From positions 55,773,333 through 55,837,332 of the forward strand of contig JAVIAB010000159.1 of assembly GCA_032433765.1 (NCBI GenBank): a DNA stretch of 64,000 nucleotides. Reading direction: 5' to 3'. The stretch's first letter is position 1. Every line of letters starts with the position of its first letter. The notes under the pieces were generated by a model. It searched no databases and was not told the origin of the DNA. It worked only from the letters and a program-made list of their open reading frames with translations. This document shows positions 23,391 to 34,272 of this stretch, in pieces. Origin of the DNA: Megaustenia siamemsis. Lineage: Eukaryota; Mollusca; Gastropoda; Stylommatophora; Ariophantidae. A program made the translations under genes and the position numbers.

Positions 23391-24215
23391 ATCGTTTCTT
23401 GTTTTCCTCGTCAATGACAAACTACGTGTCTGCCGCTGGCTGGTTCGTTAAAGAAAAAAGTGCAGTGAGACGACGATGAAGACGACGATAACGATTGTAA
23501 AAGAACATGCTGGAAGCAAAAGTTTCAACTCAAGAAAAGATGATAAACTTCACGATCATTATTATCATCATCGTATCTTGCTCTAATGCTATCAGTGAAT
23601 GTTATCAAAGCCTACTCGTACCTGTTGACGCCTCTCATCAAGGTAGTTAACTCTGCTTGCATCTATCACACTACACAATATAGAATAGATTCTCCTTTAT
23701 CCTCTCATCATCTCCGTTATATTTTCAAAAAAATGTTGCAGCGGTTATCGCGCGATTTCTACAACTTTTAAAATATAACTCGAATATAAATGTTGCCATC
23801 ATCATCATGTATAAGATTTTTACAGTCGTAAATAAAAACATATATCACACCTTCACAACAATTTGAAAAAATACAATTCGTGTAATCCCGTGTCATTTTG
23901 TCACAATCACTTGAGAATTAAAATTATCATCGTGTGATCAGTGCGGAATGTACAAATAATCATAACCGTGTCATATATACAACATCATCACATGTTTCAA
24001 CATTACATAAGTGTCTGGATATTTTAACAACGGCTAAATCAGTTTCATCAAGATTTCATGTTTTTATTTCTTTACACTTATGGACTTTATCTTCAACAGT
24101 AGGTCATGTCAGTATTTCAAAATTACTTTGGAAATAGCCATGACTTCAAACTATGTACGTTGGAATATCATCGGAACCGGATAAAAAAATTACAACAGAA
24201 AAATCTCCGTCGGAA
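23391..24215. other. No gene seen
   Basis: AT-rich sequence with only short frames and several CATCATCAT words. No recognisable domain or repeat family. Confidence 0.45.
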
Positions 24216-24955
24216 AATGTATTGTTTGAAAATGTCATCGTTGTAAAATGTCATCGTTGGAAAATGTCATCGTTGGAAAATGTCATCGCTGGAAAATGTC
24301 ATCGCTGGAAAATGCCATCGTTGCAAAAATGTCAGGGTTGTAAAATGTCATCGTTGGAAAATGTCATCGTTGGAAAATGTCAGGGTTGTAAAATGTCAGG
24401 GTTGTAAAATGTCATCGTTGGAAAATGTCATCGTTGGAAAATGTCAGCGTTGGAAAATGTCAGGGTTGTAAAATGTCAGGGTTGTAAAATGTCATCGTTG
24501 GGAAATGCCATCGTTGGAAAACGTCATCGTTGGAAAATGTCAGGGTTGTAAAATGTTAGGGTTGTAAAATGTCATCGTTGGAAAATGCCATCGTTGGAAA
24601 ACGTCATCGTTGGAAAATGTCAGGGTTGTAAAATGTCAGGGTTGTAAACTTTGTCTGCTATGTTTTTTTCATCGTTGGAAAATGTCATCGTTGTAAAATG
24701 TCAGGGTTGTAAAATGTCAGGGTTGTAAACTTTGTCTGCTATGTTTTTTTATCGTTGGAAAATGTCAGGGTTGTAAAATGTCAGGGTTGTAAAATGCCAT
24801 CGTTGGAAATAGTCAGGGTTGTAAAATGTCAGGGTTGTAAACTTTGTCTGCTATGTTTTTTTCATCGTTGGAAAATGGCATTGTTGTAAAATGCCATCGT
24901 TGGAAAATGTCAGGGTTGTAAAATGTCAGGGTTGTAAACTTTGTCTGCTATGTTT
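24216..24955. repeat. 16-bp minisatellite with two unit types and a spaced higher-order insert
   Basis: Units of type GGAAAATGTCATCGTT and GTAAAATGTCAGGGTT alternate irregularly. A 'ACTTTGTCTGCTATGTTTTTTT' type spacer is inserted four times (near 24648, 24727, 24839 and 24935), marking a longer compound period. Small frames repeating KCHRWKMSSLENV are by-products. Confidence 0.92.
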
Positions 24956-26280
24956 TTTTTTTTCCGTGAGCCGAAATTCGTGACTATATTATCACTTCAA
25001 CAGTTTCATCAGAGTTGAAGCACCATCATCATGTGTTTGCTGCAATAAATGTTTTATTTTTTTATTAGAGGCTGCCAACGTGCTGTACATTATATGAAGA
25101 TACTCGAGGAAAGAGAAACATGATCATCTCAATGTGATCTCTTCAACATCATCAAAACCGTTAACAGATGAGAAACATCACATGATATATGTGATAAACA
25201 CATTGGAGTATGTAATAACAAGATGGTTTGGTAATGTAATACATGGCACATGATGCTGATTCTTGTCATGGATCTAATGTTTTGTAAATATAAGACGCAC
25301 TTTGTAAAATCTAGAGTAGCAGTCAGATTGTAGAAGATAAATGGTTGTAAATTGTCTCATGTGATAGATGCATGTATTGTGAAGATTGGCGTCAACGAGG
25401 ACAAGTAGCTTTTGTTATCTTTGAACCTCAGAGCAACACATGATGATGATAGCGACCGCCAATTATTTCGAATCAACTTCGAGTTACAAACACTTTCTTC
25501 AAGTAATGTTATCAAATCTAAAACATCATCATCGTCTTCGTTGTCGTCGCTGTCATCTTGTCCCTGGACACATCGAACAGTCAGACGACATGTTTGGTTG
25601 TGCAGGGAAATGCTGCCATCATTACTCGGTCACGTGTCTCCGCGTCTATTCCTCATATTTCTGCTGACATTGATTCCTGCCATGTTTCCACATGTAACAC
25701 TTCCGCGCCTTCAATAATTCAGTGACGTCATGCACAACATTATTCTTTGGAATACCCAGAATTTGTGACGGAATAAAGCACGTTTAATACAAGTATTACT
25801 TGAATTATGGTCAACAATTAACAGATAAAACAATCCTGTAGCAATGATATGAGCAATGATTTCACACAAAGCAACTAACCCCCTCCTATATATGTCCACA
25901 TTTCTATGCCACCACACACTGTTGTATCTCGGTAGTCTTGCCGAATGTTAGAACTATCTGTTGTTATCTTCTCATCACGTCCAATGGATGTGTGTCGAAT
26001 GTCTGTCACGGTTTTGATCATTGTTCTTGCTCTCAGCGGTGAGTGTACATTCCTATAGCATAACTTTAGTTTGCGGCCAATTGTTTGACGATTTAATAAA
26101 TAATTTGAATTTACAGGATATTTGTATGTAATAAACAATCAGCTTTGGTTTGCTGCCAATTTTATCAACATATTTTGTTCACCAGTTATCTATTCCATTG
26201 TTAGCCATCTAACAGTTTATATCCATACTTGCGGACATGTAGTTCCTTTTTTACTTTCTCTTTAGCTTACATTTATCTAA
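24956..26280. other. No convincing gene
   Basis: Mixed AT-rich unique-looking sequence. Frames up to about 100 codons (25412-25717) show low-complexity serine stretches and no domain. I would not call a gene. Confidence 0.45.
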
Positions 26281-26815
26281 CGATTTAATAAATAAATGAT
26301 ACAAATATTAGCTTGTTAATACTTTATTTAATAAATAAATGATACAATTAATAGCTTGTTAATACTTTATCTAATAAATAAATGATACAAATATTAGCTT
26401 GTTAATACTTTATTTAATAAATAAATGATACAATTATTAGCTTGTTATTACTTTATTTAATAAATAAATGATACAATTAATTGCTTGTTAATACTTTATT
26501 TAATAAATAAATGATACAAATATTAGCTTGTTAATATTTATTTAATAAATAAATGATACAAATATTAGCTTGTTAATACTTTATTTAATAAATAAATGAT
26601 ACAATTAATAGCTTGTTAATACTTTATTTAATAAATAAATGATACACTTATTAGCTTGTTAATACTTTATTTAATAAATAAATGATACAGTTATTAGCTT
26701 GTTATTACTTTATTTTATAAATAAATGATACAATTAATTGTTTGTTAATACTTTATTTAATAAATAAATGATACAAATATTAGCCTGTTAATACTTTATC
26801 TAATAAATAAAGTAT
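26281..26815. repeat. 43-bp AT-rich minisatellite, about 12 copies
   Basis: GCTTGTTAATACTTTATTTA recurs with a 43-bp period (26311, 26354 and on), each unit holding AATAAATAAATGATACAA. Copies differ mainly at the ATTAGC/TTAATAGC positions. Confidence 0.93.
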
Positions 26816-27355
26816 TGTTTTGTTTGGTTTACATAATTCGTGATTTAGTTGTCGAAATATGCATCTAGCCTTAATTCATCAGATAATAGTAATTATTTTA
26901 CTAATAATGTAGTTGATCACAAACCCACACATATTTCTTTTATTGCCTCAGTTTGTAGATTTGACCCTGAAGTCATTTAGAAGTGGGGGTGGTGGAGGGT
27001 TTGATTTGTAACAGACAAGTCACTGAGGCAAGCTGTCACGAAATGGGTTAACACTAATTAGAGTCAGCGAGAGTTGCCCACCACGTGGCTTTTTCGAGAG
27101 TTATTCCTCTTGGTCCCTATGACATTGAATTGTCGCCTAACAAAGTTGTTACTCGACGCTGCTGACACTATACACCACTTGTCTCAATACCATCACGTCG
27201 TGCCCGCTGCTTGGCATAGAAGACCGACAAAGCTATCATTAGCTTGTTGATATATAATTATTGTAATTTTAATTGTTAGTCCGATACTGTGTTCTTTGTT
27301 TACTTTATGCTATCAAATAATGCAGCTTTATAACAAACCCAAATGTGCTGGTTGT
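26816..27355. other. No gene seen
   Basis: Unique-looking AT-rich sequence up to the target duplication of the next hAT element. No domain recognised. Confidence 0.45.
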
Positions 27356-27363
27356 GTCTTGAC

Positions 27364-29784
27364 TAAGGTGACCATATTTTTGAAATCCGATTCCGGGACG
27401 GAATAATTTTACTTCAATTTTCCACCAATAAAATTACATTTCTTCTTGCTGTTATTTTCAAGTGAATAATACATAAATTTTAAAACATCTAATAATATAG
27501 ACCTGCAATACGCTATCAGGATAATCAGGAGATAAAAAAAAACAGTGATACTCACTTAAATTGAAGGTGAAACAAAGATGCTGTACTTTTCAGATGAGTG
27601 AATTTTCTGTAAAATGTCCTTCTTTGTATGCAGCATCTTATAAAATTCGACACATGTTCCCTCATAGCTCACTTTGGTGATCAACATGGCTTTCAACGTT
27701 TCAACACCTAGTTGTGTTTTATCATTTGTCCACAAACTGTTCATCAGAGAAAACACTCGTTCTGTTGCAGCATTTGTTCCAGGTAGACACAAAAAGAACT
27801 ATGTCAACTTCAGAATATGTGAAACGGGCACATGATTGTTTCTGAAGTGGGAAGCTAGTTCAACCCAACGCTGCCCTGGTAATGTTTTATTAAGACTCCA
27901 CTCACTAATTTTTTGTGAAGTAACGAACTGTTTCATGTAGACATATTCGTCATACATTTCATTTTCTGGAAAGTCGACTGAAGGCACTGTTTGACTCAAT
28001 AATGATGAAGACTTCTCAATATCTTCCCAATTTGGTGTTCTGATCAGCATTACCCAGCTGTAAGACTCTAGGTTTTGAAAATTATTTGCAGCCCATTTCT
28101 TCAAATAACTTAAAGCTGTTTCATAAAATGAAGAAACACTGGCGTTAAACTTTTTCACATCATCACATGGAAATCCTTCCATTTCCAGCTTTTTAAGGAT
28201 TATCTGAACTCTTGATGGCAAGAAGCCGTCTTCCAGCTTGGACTCCAAGATAGCTTTCAACCTATTGATGTTGTCAATGACTTCAAATACAGTGACCATC
28301 TGTCCCTCTACTTTCTGCACTGCATCGTGGAAAGAAGATGCCTGACTGTGAACCAAAATAAGACATGCCTCAGACAGTGGGTTTTCAAAGAATTCCTGTA
28401 TAAAAACTGGCATCTGTCTTGAGATTGAAAATATGATTTTAGAGGCAGGAACATGTAAAGAACCCTTTCAACAGCAGGCAAGAGCGCAAGCCACCTAGTT
28501 TGTGCATAACCTAAAATCATCTGGAAGTCTGTGTCGACAAACTGACAAAACTCCTTGAGACTTTCAACTCTAACTGTGTATGATTTGAAGTACAGATACA
28601 TTTGTGCAATAGTCATTTCAACATCAACAGGCAATACGCCTGCAGCTGCTCGAACAGTGTTGTGGAAAATATGGCAAGCATACCCAACACCTATCAAACT
28701 ATGTCCAAGGTTTTCTTTCAGTTTTGTGAAAACATTGTTCTGTCCTCTTCTTTCAGCGCCCCCAAAATTAGAATTTGTGTTGTCTGCACATAATCCAACT
28801 ACTTTCAGTTCTAAACCATTTTCAGTTAGACAGTCAATAAGAAAACTACTTACTATATCATATGTTTCACCCGGCGATGACTTCAACTCTAATATTTTAA
28901 CTTTCAGTCCCTTATTGCGATCAAAGTATCCGACAAGCAAAGGAAAAATCTTGATTTCTTTGTGGTTGGAGGCATCTGTCAGTATGGAGATAAATGTTAC
29001 GTTTTCTAGGTCAAATCTCAACTCGTTTAGAGCATGGGGTGTGAACACATTCCGAATAATAGCTTCTGTTTTCGTACGTGCACAAGCAAATTTTGGTTCT
29101 AAAGTTACCTGAAGCAATTTTGATGTGCAGCCCATAGATCTAAACGTGTGATTGTGCATCACTGTATGATATGCAAAGGCACCTTCTGTAGCAGCTAACT
29201 GTTCTTCTTTGTCACCAACCTGTTCAGCTCGAAAAAAATTTGTCAACGACGAGCTTGATGCAGCAGTAGCGACGGCTCTCTTATATTTATCACTATTTAT
29301 GTGGCTCTTAATATCACCACGTCCACTATGGTTAATAGTAAACCCGGATGAACATATATTACATCTTACAGTGAAGTCTGATGACGATGTAGACTTTTTT
29401 ATAAAAGGGTATTCCTTTTGTAAATCTTGATTAAAACTACAATTACGCTTCGGTACCATTTTTGCGAAAGTGAAAGTGAAAGTTACTAACACAACAAATA
29501 TATACGAGATTTAAAACTAGGAGCGCATTCTACTGTTTTGATATTAAACAAAATTGTCTACACAGCAACGGAATAATATTTTTTTAAATTGAACACCGTA
29601 TACTAAAATGGCAAAATTGGTAAACGTTTGTGTCCCAAATTATTTTTTATCAAATCCGGGACAAAAGCTAAAAAATATGCCAAAATCGGGACAAAACCGG
29701 TACGGCAGCTAATCCGGGACAAAGGTTAAAAAAATGTCAAATTCCGGGACTGTTCCGGACAATCCGGGACGAATGATCACCTTA
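27364..29784 (-). mobile_element. Second hAT transposon, unrelated to the 17-23 kb pair, with 8-bp target duplication
   Basis: Terminal inverted repeats are TAAGGTGACCATA on the left and, in reverse complement, TAAGGTGATCATTC on the right. Repeated CCGGGAC words lie inside each end. The octamer GTCTTGAC flanks both ends exactly (27356-27363 and 29785-29792). One transposase gene is on the minus strand. Confidence 0.93.
27556..29492 (-). pseudogene. hAT transposase of the second element, one frameshift and one stop
   Basis: The frame opens at the ATG at 29492 (or an internal ATG after AFAK). A BED-like finger, RCNICSSGF...DIKSH, is followed by FISILTDASN, which holds the first acidic residue, and VGLCADNTNSNFGG, which holds the second. 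The frame breaks near 28410-28440 and continues at 28413-27799 with a helical insertion region. An in-frame TAG at about 27796-27798 then interrupts it just before the hATC dimerisation domain, LCLPGTNAATERVFSLMNSL, which keeps the family's catalytic Glu. It resembles ZMYM/ZNF862-type hAT relatives. It is inactive as it stands, though only two lesions separate it from an open frame. Confidence 0.88.
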
Positions 29785-29792
29785 GTCTTGAC

Positions 29793-30189
29793 GAAACGCC
29801 TTTGCTAGAGTGTTCTATATATAACCTGCACGCACCAATGGCCCAGAAATAATCTTCGTTCTCCATATTGAAGAGCCCGTGGACTTGGTTACTAGGCTCA
29901 TTCCAGCAAGCCACTTCTTGACCTGCTCGAATTTCACTCCCAATTGCTCTGCCGGGGCCGGAAAGGTGAGTCACGAATTGTTGCCCTGTTCCCTGACAGG
30001 CATGTTTTTAATAGGTTACTAAGGAGGGTTGGGCATATGGCTGGCTGTCCGGTACCATAACAAAAGTGAAGCGAAAAACAGAATTTACAAAAGTAGACTG
30101 GTAAAAAGACAAGAAAAATAAATCCGCCATCACAGATAGTAAAGGGCTCTCTGTCTAGGAGATGAATGGCGCATTCCAGTAAAACCGCA
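29793..30189. other. No gene seen
   Basis: Unique-looking sequence between the hAT element and an RTE fragment. No domain was recognised in the frames present. Confidence 0.4.
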
Positions 30190-30325
30190 TTGAGTCCGGG
30201 TAGCCAAAAAACCTATGTCCACTAGGAAATCGGTCAAATTTGGCACCTGGAATGTACATACTCTAAGTGAGTAAGGACACACTGCACAAGTAGCAGGAGA
30301 AATGACAAACTATAATATATATATA
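30190..30325 (+). mobile_element. RTE-type LINE fragment, start of the endonuclease
   Basis: A broken frame encodes KSVKFGTWNVHTLSE followed by GHTAQVAGEM, the typical opening of RTE endonucleases (compare ISTWNVRTLYQQG in the copy at 44.4-47.5 kb). It is truncated at a (TA)n run near 30318. Confidence 0.7.
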
Positions 30326-30384
30326 TATTGTAAAAATGTGCATACAAAAATTAACAGAAAAAATACAAATAAACACAAGAAATA

Positions 30385-32535
30385 TGATGGGCTCTTTCAT
30401 GTCAGTGACAGCTGAAGGCTTGTTTAGTGATGGGCTCTTCCATGCAAGTGACAGCTGGAGGTTTGTTTAGTGATGGGCTCTTGCATGCTAGTGACAGCTG
30501 AAGGTTTGTTTAGTGATAGGCTCTTCTATGTCAGTGACAGCTGAAGGTTTGTTTAGTGATAGGCTCTTCTATGTCAGTGACAGCTGAAGGTTTGTTTAGT
30601 GATGGGCTCTTTCATGTCAGTGACAGCTGGAGGTTTGTTTAGTGATGGGCTCTTTCATGTCAGTGACAGCTGGAGGTTTGTTTAGTGATGGGCTCTTCCA
30701 TGTCAGTGACAGCTGAAGGCTTGTTTAGTGATGGACTTTTCCATGCTAGTGACAGCTGGAGGTTTGTTTAGTGATGGGCTCTTGCATGCTAGTGACAGCT
30801 GAAGGTTTGTTTAGTGATGGACTCTTCCATGCTAGTGACAGCAGGAGGTTTGTTTAGTGATGGGCTCTTCCATGCAAGTCACAGCTGGAAGTTTGTTTAG
30901 TGATGGGCTCTTCCATGCAAGTCACAGCTGGAGGTTTGTTTAGTGATGGGCTCTTCCATGCTAGTGACAGCTGAAGGTTTGTTTAGTGATGGACTCTTCC
31001 ATGCCAGTGACAGCTGTAGGTTTGTTTAGTGATGGGCTCTTCCATCCAAGTCACAGCTGGAGGTTTGTTTAGTGATGTGACCTTCCATGCAAGTGACAGC
31101 TGAAGGTATTTGTTTAGTGATGGGCTCTTCCATGTCAGTGACAGCCGATAGTTTGTTTAGTGATGGGCTCTTCCATGTCAGTGACAGCTGGAGGTTTGTT
31201 TAGTGATGGGCTCTTCAATGCAAGTGACAGCTGAATATTTGTTTAGTGATGGGCTATTCCATGTCAGTGACAGCTGAATGTTTGTTTAGTGATGGGCTCT
31301 TCCATGTCAGTGACATCTGAATATTTGTTTAGTGACGGGCTCTTCCATCTCAGCGACAGCTGAAGTTTTGTTTAGTGATGGGCTCTTCCATGTCAGCGAC
31401 AGCTGAAGTTTTGTTTAGTAATGGGCTATTCCATGACAGTGACAGCTGAATGTTTGTTTAGTGATGGGCTATTCCATGCCAGTGACAGCTGAAGGTTTAT
31501 TTAGTGATGGGCTCTTCAATGCAAGTGACAGCTGAATATTTGTTTAGTGATGGGCTATTCCATCTCAGCGACAGCTGAAGTTTTGTTTAGTGATGGGCTC
31601 TTCCATGTTAGCGACAGCTGAAGTTTTGTTTAGTGATGGGCTCTTCCATGCTAGTGACAGCTGAAGGTTTGTTTAGTGATGGGCTCTTCCATGTCAGCGA
31701 CAGCTGAAGTTTTGTTTAGTGATGGGCTCTTCCATGCTAGTGACAGCTGAAGGTTTGTTTAGTGATGGGCTATTCCATGCCATTGACAGCTGGAGGTTTG
31801 TTTAGTGATGGGCTCTTCCATGTCAGTGACAGCTGAAGGTTTTTGTTTAGTGATGGGCTCTTCCATGTCAGTGACAGCTGAAGGTTTTTGTTTAGTGATG
31901 GGCTCTTCCATGTCAGTGACAGCTGGAGGTTTGTTTAGTGATGGGCTCTTCAATGCAAGTGACAGCTGAATATTTGTTTAGTGATGGGCTCTTCCATCTC
32001 AGCGACAGCTGAAGTTTTGTTTAGTGATGGGCTCTTCCATCTAGTGACAGCTTAAGGTTTGTTTAGTGATGGGCTCTTCCATGCCACTGACAGCTGGAGG
32101 TTAGTATAGTGATGGGTTCTTCCATGCCACTGACAGCTGAAAGTTTGTTTAGTGATGGGCTCTTCCATGCCAGTGACAGCTGGAGGTTAGTATAGTAATG
32201 GGCTCTTCCATGCCACTGACAGCTGAAAGTTTGTTTAGTGATGGGCTCTTCCATGCCACTGACAGCTGAAAGTTTGTTTAGTGATGGGCTCTTCCATCCT
32301 GTGACAGCTGAAGCTTTGTTTAGTGATGGGCTCTTCCATGCCACTGACAGCTGAAGGTTTGGTTAGTGATGAGCTCTTCCATGCCAGTGACAGCTGGAGG
32401 TTTGTATAGTGATGGGTTTTTCCATGCCAGTGACAGCTGAAAGTTTGGTTAGTGATGGGCTCTTTCATGCCAGTGACAGCTGAAATTTTGTTTAGTGATG
32501 GGCTGTTCCTTGTCAGTGGCAGCTGAATGTTTACC
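30385..32535. repeat. 43-bp minisatellite, about 50 copies
   Basis: The unit is GATGGGCTCTTCCATGTCAG followed by TGACAGCTGAAGGTTTGTTTAGT, 43 bp. Variants occur at the CATG(T/C)CAGTGAC and GGAGG/GAAGG positions, with a few 44-46 bp units carrying extra T's. 43 is not a multiple of 3, so each strand is read through all three phases. Minus-strand frames such as MAWKSPSLNK and MEEPITKQ arise from this. Confidence 0.96.
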
Positions 32536-32824
32536 TTAATGAATGGGTAACGTCTTTTCGCACACCTTAGGTTGTGTAAAGTCCTTCTATCCTTTCACCG
32601 AGGCATCATAGTCTTCTACTGTCCCTTTAGGACATACACTTTCATCTATTCCTTGCGTTCAGTGGGCGCCATTGCAAGTCCCACGTCTCAAAGAATTGCT
32701 CATTGTAGTTCACGTAATCATAACAGCTTAGTAACTTTCATGATGACTGTGAGAAAAGGCGCTCTGATAGAACACAAGCTGCCATAGACTTTGATCCCAC
32801 GACGTAGCACTGTTGACTGTAATA

Positions 32825-33085
32825 CAAGATGCCAGGTCTTTTTTGTTTCTAGGCTACGAGTTGTGTTGGTTGGAATACAAGATGGCAGGTCCTACTTGTT
32901 TTTTGGATACGTCGTAGTGCTGGCTAGAATAAAAAATGTCAGGTCCTATTTGTTTCTAGGCTACGAGTAGTGATGGCTGGGATACACGATGTCAGGTGCT
33001 ATGTGTTTCTAGGCTACGAGTAGTGATGGCTGGGATACACGATGTCAGGTGCTATTTGTTTCTAGGCTACGTCGTAGTGCTGGCT

Positions 33086-33090
<5 letters not shown>
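32825..33090. repeat. 54-bp minisatellite, first block
   Basis: Units contain CTAGGCTACGACGTAGTGCT, GGCTGGGATACAAGATG and TCAGGTCCTATTTGTTT. The unit is 54 bp, a multiple of three. The array continues at 33945 and 38327 after two retrotransposon insertions. Confidence 0.92.
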
Positions 33091-33151
<61 letters not shown>

Positions 33152-33925
33152 ATCAAGACTCAATCAGTGTAAAATTCCAGACTCTCTCATGATGTCAGCT
33201 GTCTGTTTAACCAAATCGAGTGCCCCATATATTTTCTCTCCCAGGGAGGTGGGCGTGGACCACATTGCTCTTCTCAGGTCAGTGAACTGGGGGCAATACT
33301 GTAGAACATGTTTTGTAGTCATATTGTCCAGTTAAAAATGGCATAGGCTGGTTGTACCTATTTTGAATTTGGTGAAAATGTGATTTCTCATTCTATTGTG
33401 GCCAGTGCGTAGGCGTTTTATGATGACCTCATCCCTCCTTCATAGTTGGTGGTATCCGTCACTCTCGTTATGCTTTGGGTGTTCTCGTTTCCATTTTTCA
33501 TGGAGCTGACCCTTGAGGATAGATTTGGCTTCATCATAACTGAGTGGATGGTTCTCTTGTTGTAGTCTCCCTCCCGCTTTAGCTAATTTGTCTGCGCGTT
33601 CGTTCCCATGTATATTACAGTGTGATGGTATCCACTGAATGACTACTCTCTGGAAGTTATTGCATAGTTGGTCCAGGGTTGTCCTCAAGTCATCTAGTTC
33701 ATTGTTTTGAGGGATTTTTAGAGCTTATAGTACTGACGGTGCATCAGTCAGAATCACCAATTTATTGTACATGTTTTTTTTTTATTTGAATAGCCAGTGG
33801 TGCAGCATCTCTGATGGCCTCAGTTTCTGCTTTAAAGTTGTTTGAGAATTTTGCAGTAGCTGTTGCCTTGGTGATCTCGTCCTGATTATTCAGCGTCAAG
33901 AACACACCTCCCCCTCCATGTATGG
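33091..33925 (-). mobile_element. Family D LINE, 5'-truncated copy with an (AT)n tail
   Basis: Minus strand. From 33925 the RNase H region reads broken frames with FKAETEAIRDAAPLA and KLVILTDAPSVL. The segment QWIPSHCNIHGNERADKLAK follows at 33655-33590, then a basic linker and the C-terminus GHNRMRNHIFTKFKIGTTSL near 33400-33345. The 3' UTR ends ...TGATTGAGTCTTGATCGC and passes straight into about 58 bp of AT repeat (33091-33148), which behaves as the 3' tail. It inserted within the 54-bp minisatellite. Confidence 0.85.
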
Positions 33926-33944
33926 TTACTATATGTCATGTCTT

Positions 33945-34272
33945 ATTTGTTTCTAGGCTACGTCGTAGTGCTGGCTGGGATACAAGATGTCAGGTCCTAT
34001 TTGTTTCTAGCCTACGACGTAGTGCTGGCTGGGATATACGATGTCAGGTCCTAATTGTTTCTAGGCTACGACGTAGTGCTGGCTGGGATACAAGATGGCA
34101 GGTCCTATTTGTTTCTAGGCTACGACGTAGTGCTGGCTGGGATACAAGATGGCAGGTCCTATTTGTTTCTAGGCTACGTCGTAGTGCTGGCTGGGATACA
34201 CGATGTCAGGTCCTATTTGTTTCTAGGCTACGACGTTGTGCTGGCTGGGATACAAGAAGTCGGGTCCTATTT
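33945..34272. repeat. 54-bp minisatellite, second block, about 6 units
   Basis: Same unit as at 32825-33090. The 54-bp period keeps phase and leaves an open frame over the block with a repeated RSAGWDTRCQVLFVSRLR peptide. There is no sign that this is a real protein. Confidence 0.93.

Noticed and set aside
24153..24471. KCHRWKMSSLENV repeat peptide
   Set aside because: It is the translation of a 16-bp minisatellite; the frame is not kept along the array.
24216..24955. CRISPR-like array of spaced repeats
   Set aside because: The units are contiguous with no unique spacers, and the genome is animal.
25412..25717. 101-codon frame
   Set aside because: Serine-rich low complexity, overlapping a second frame of similar length, no domain and no splice context.
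28555..29112. 185-codon plus-strand frame
   Set aside because: It is the antisense shadow of the hAT transposase at 27556-29492 and has no domain of its own.
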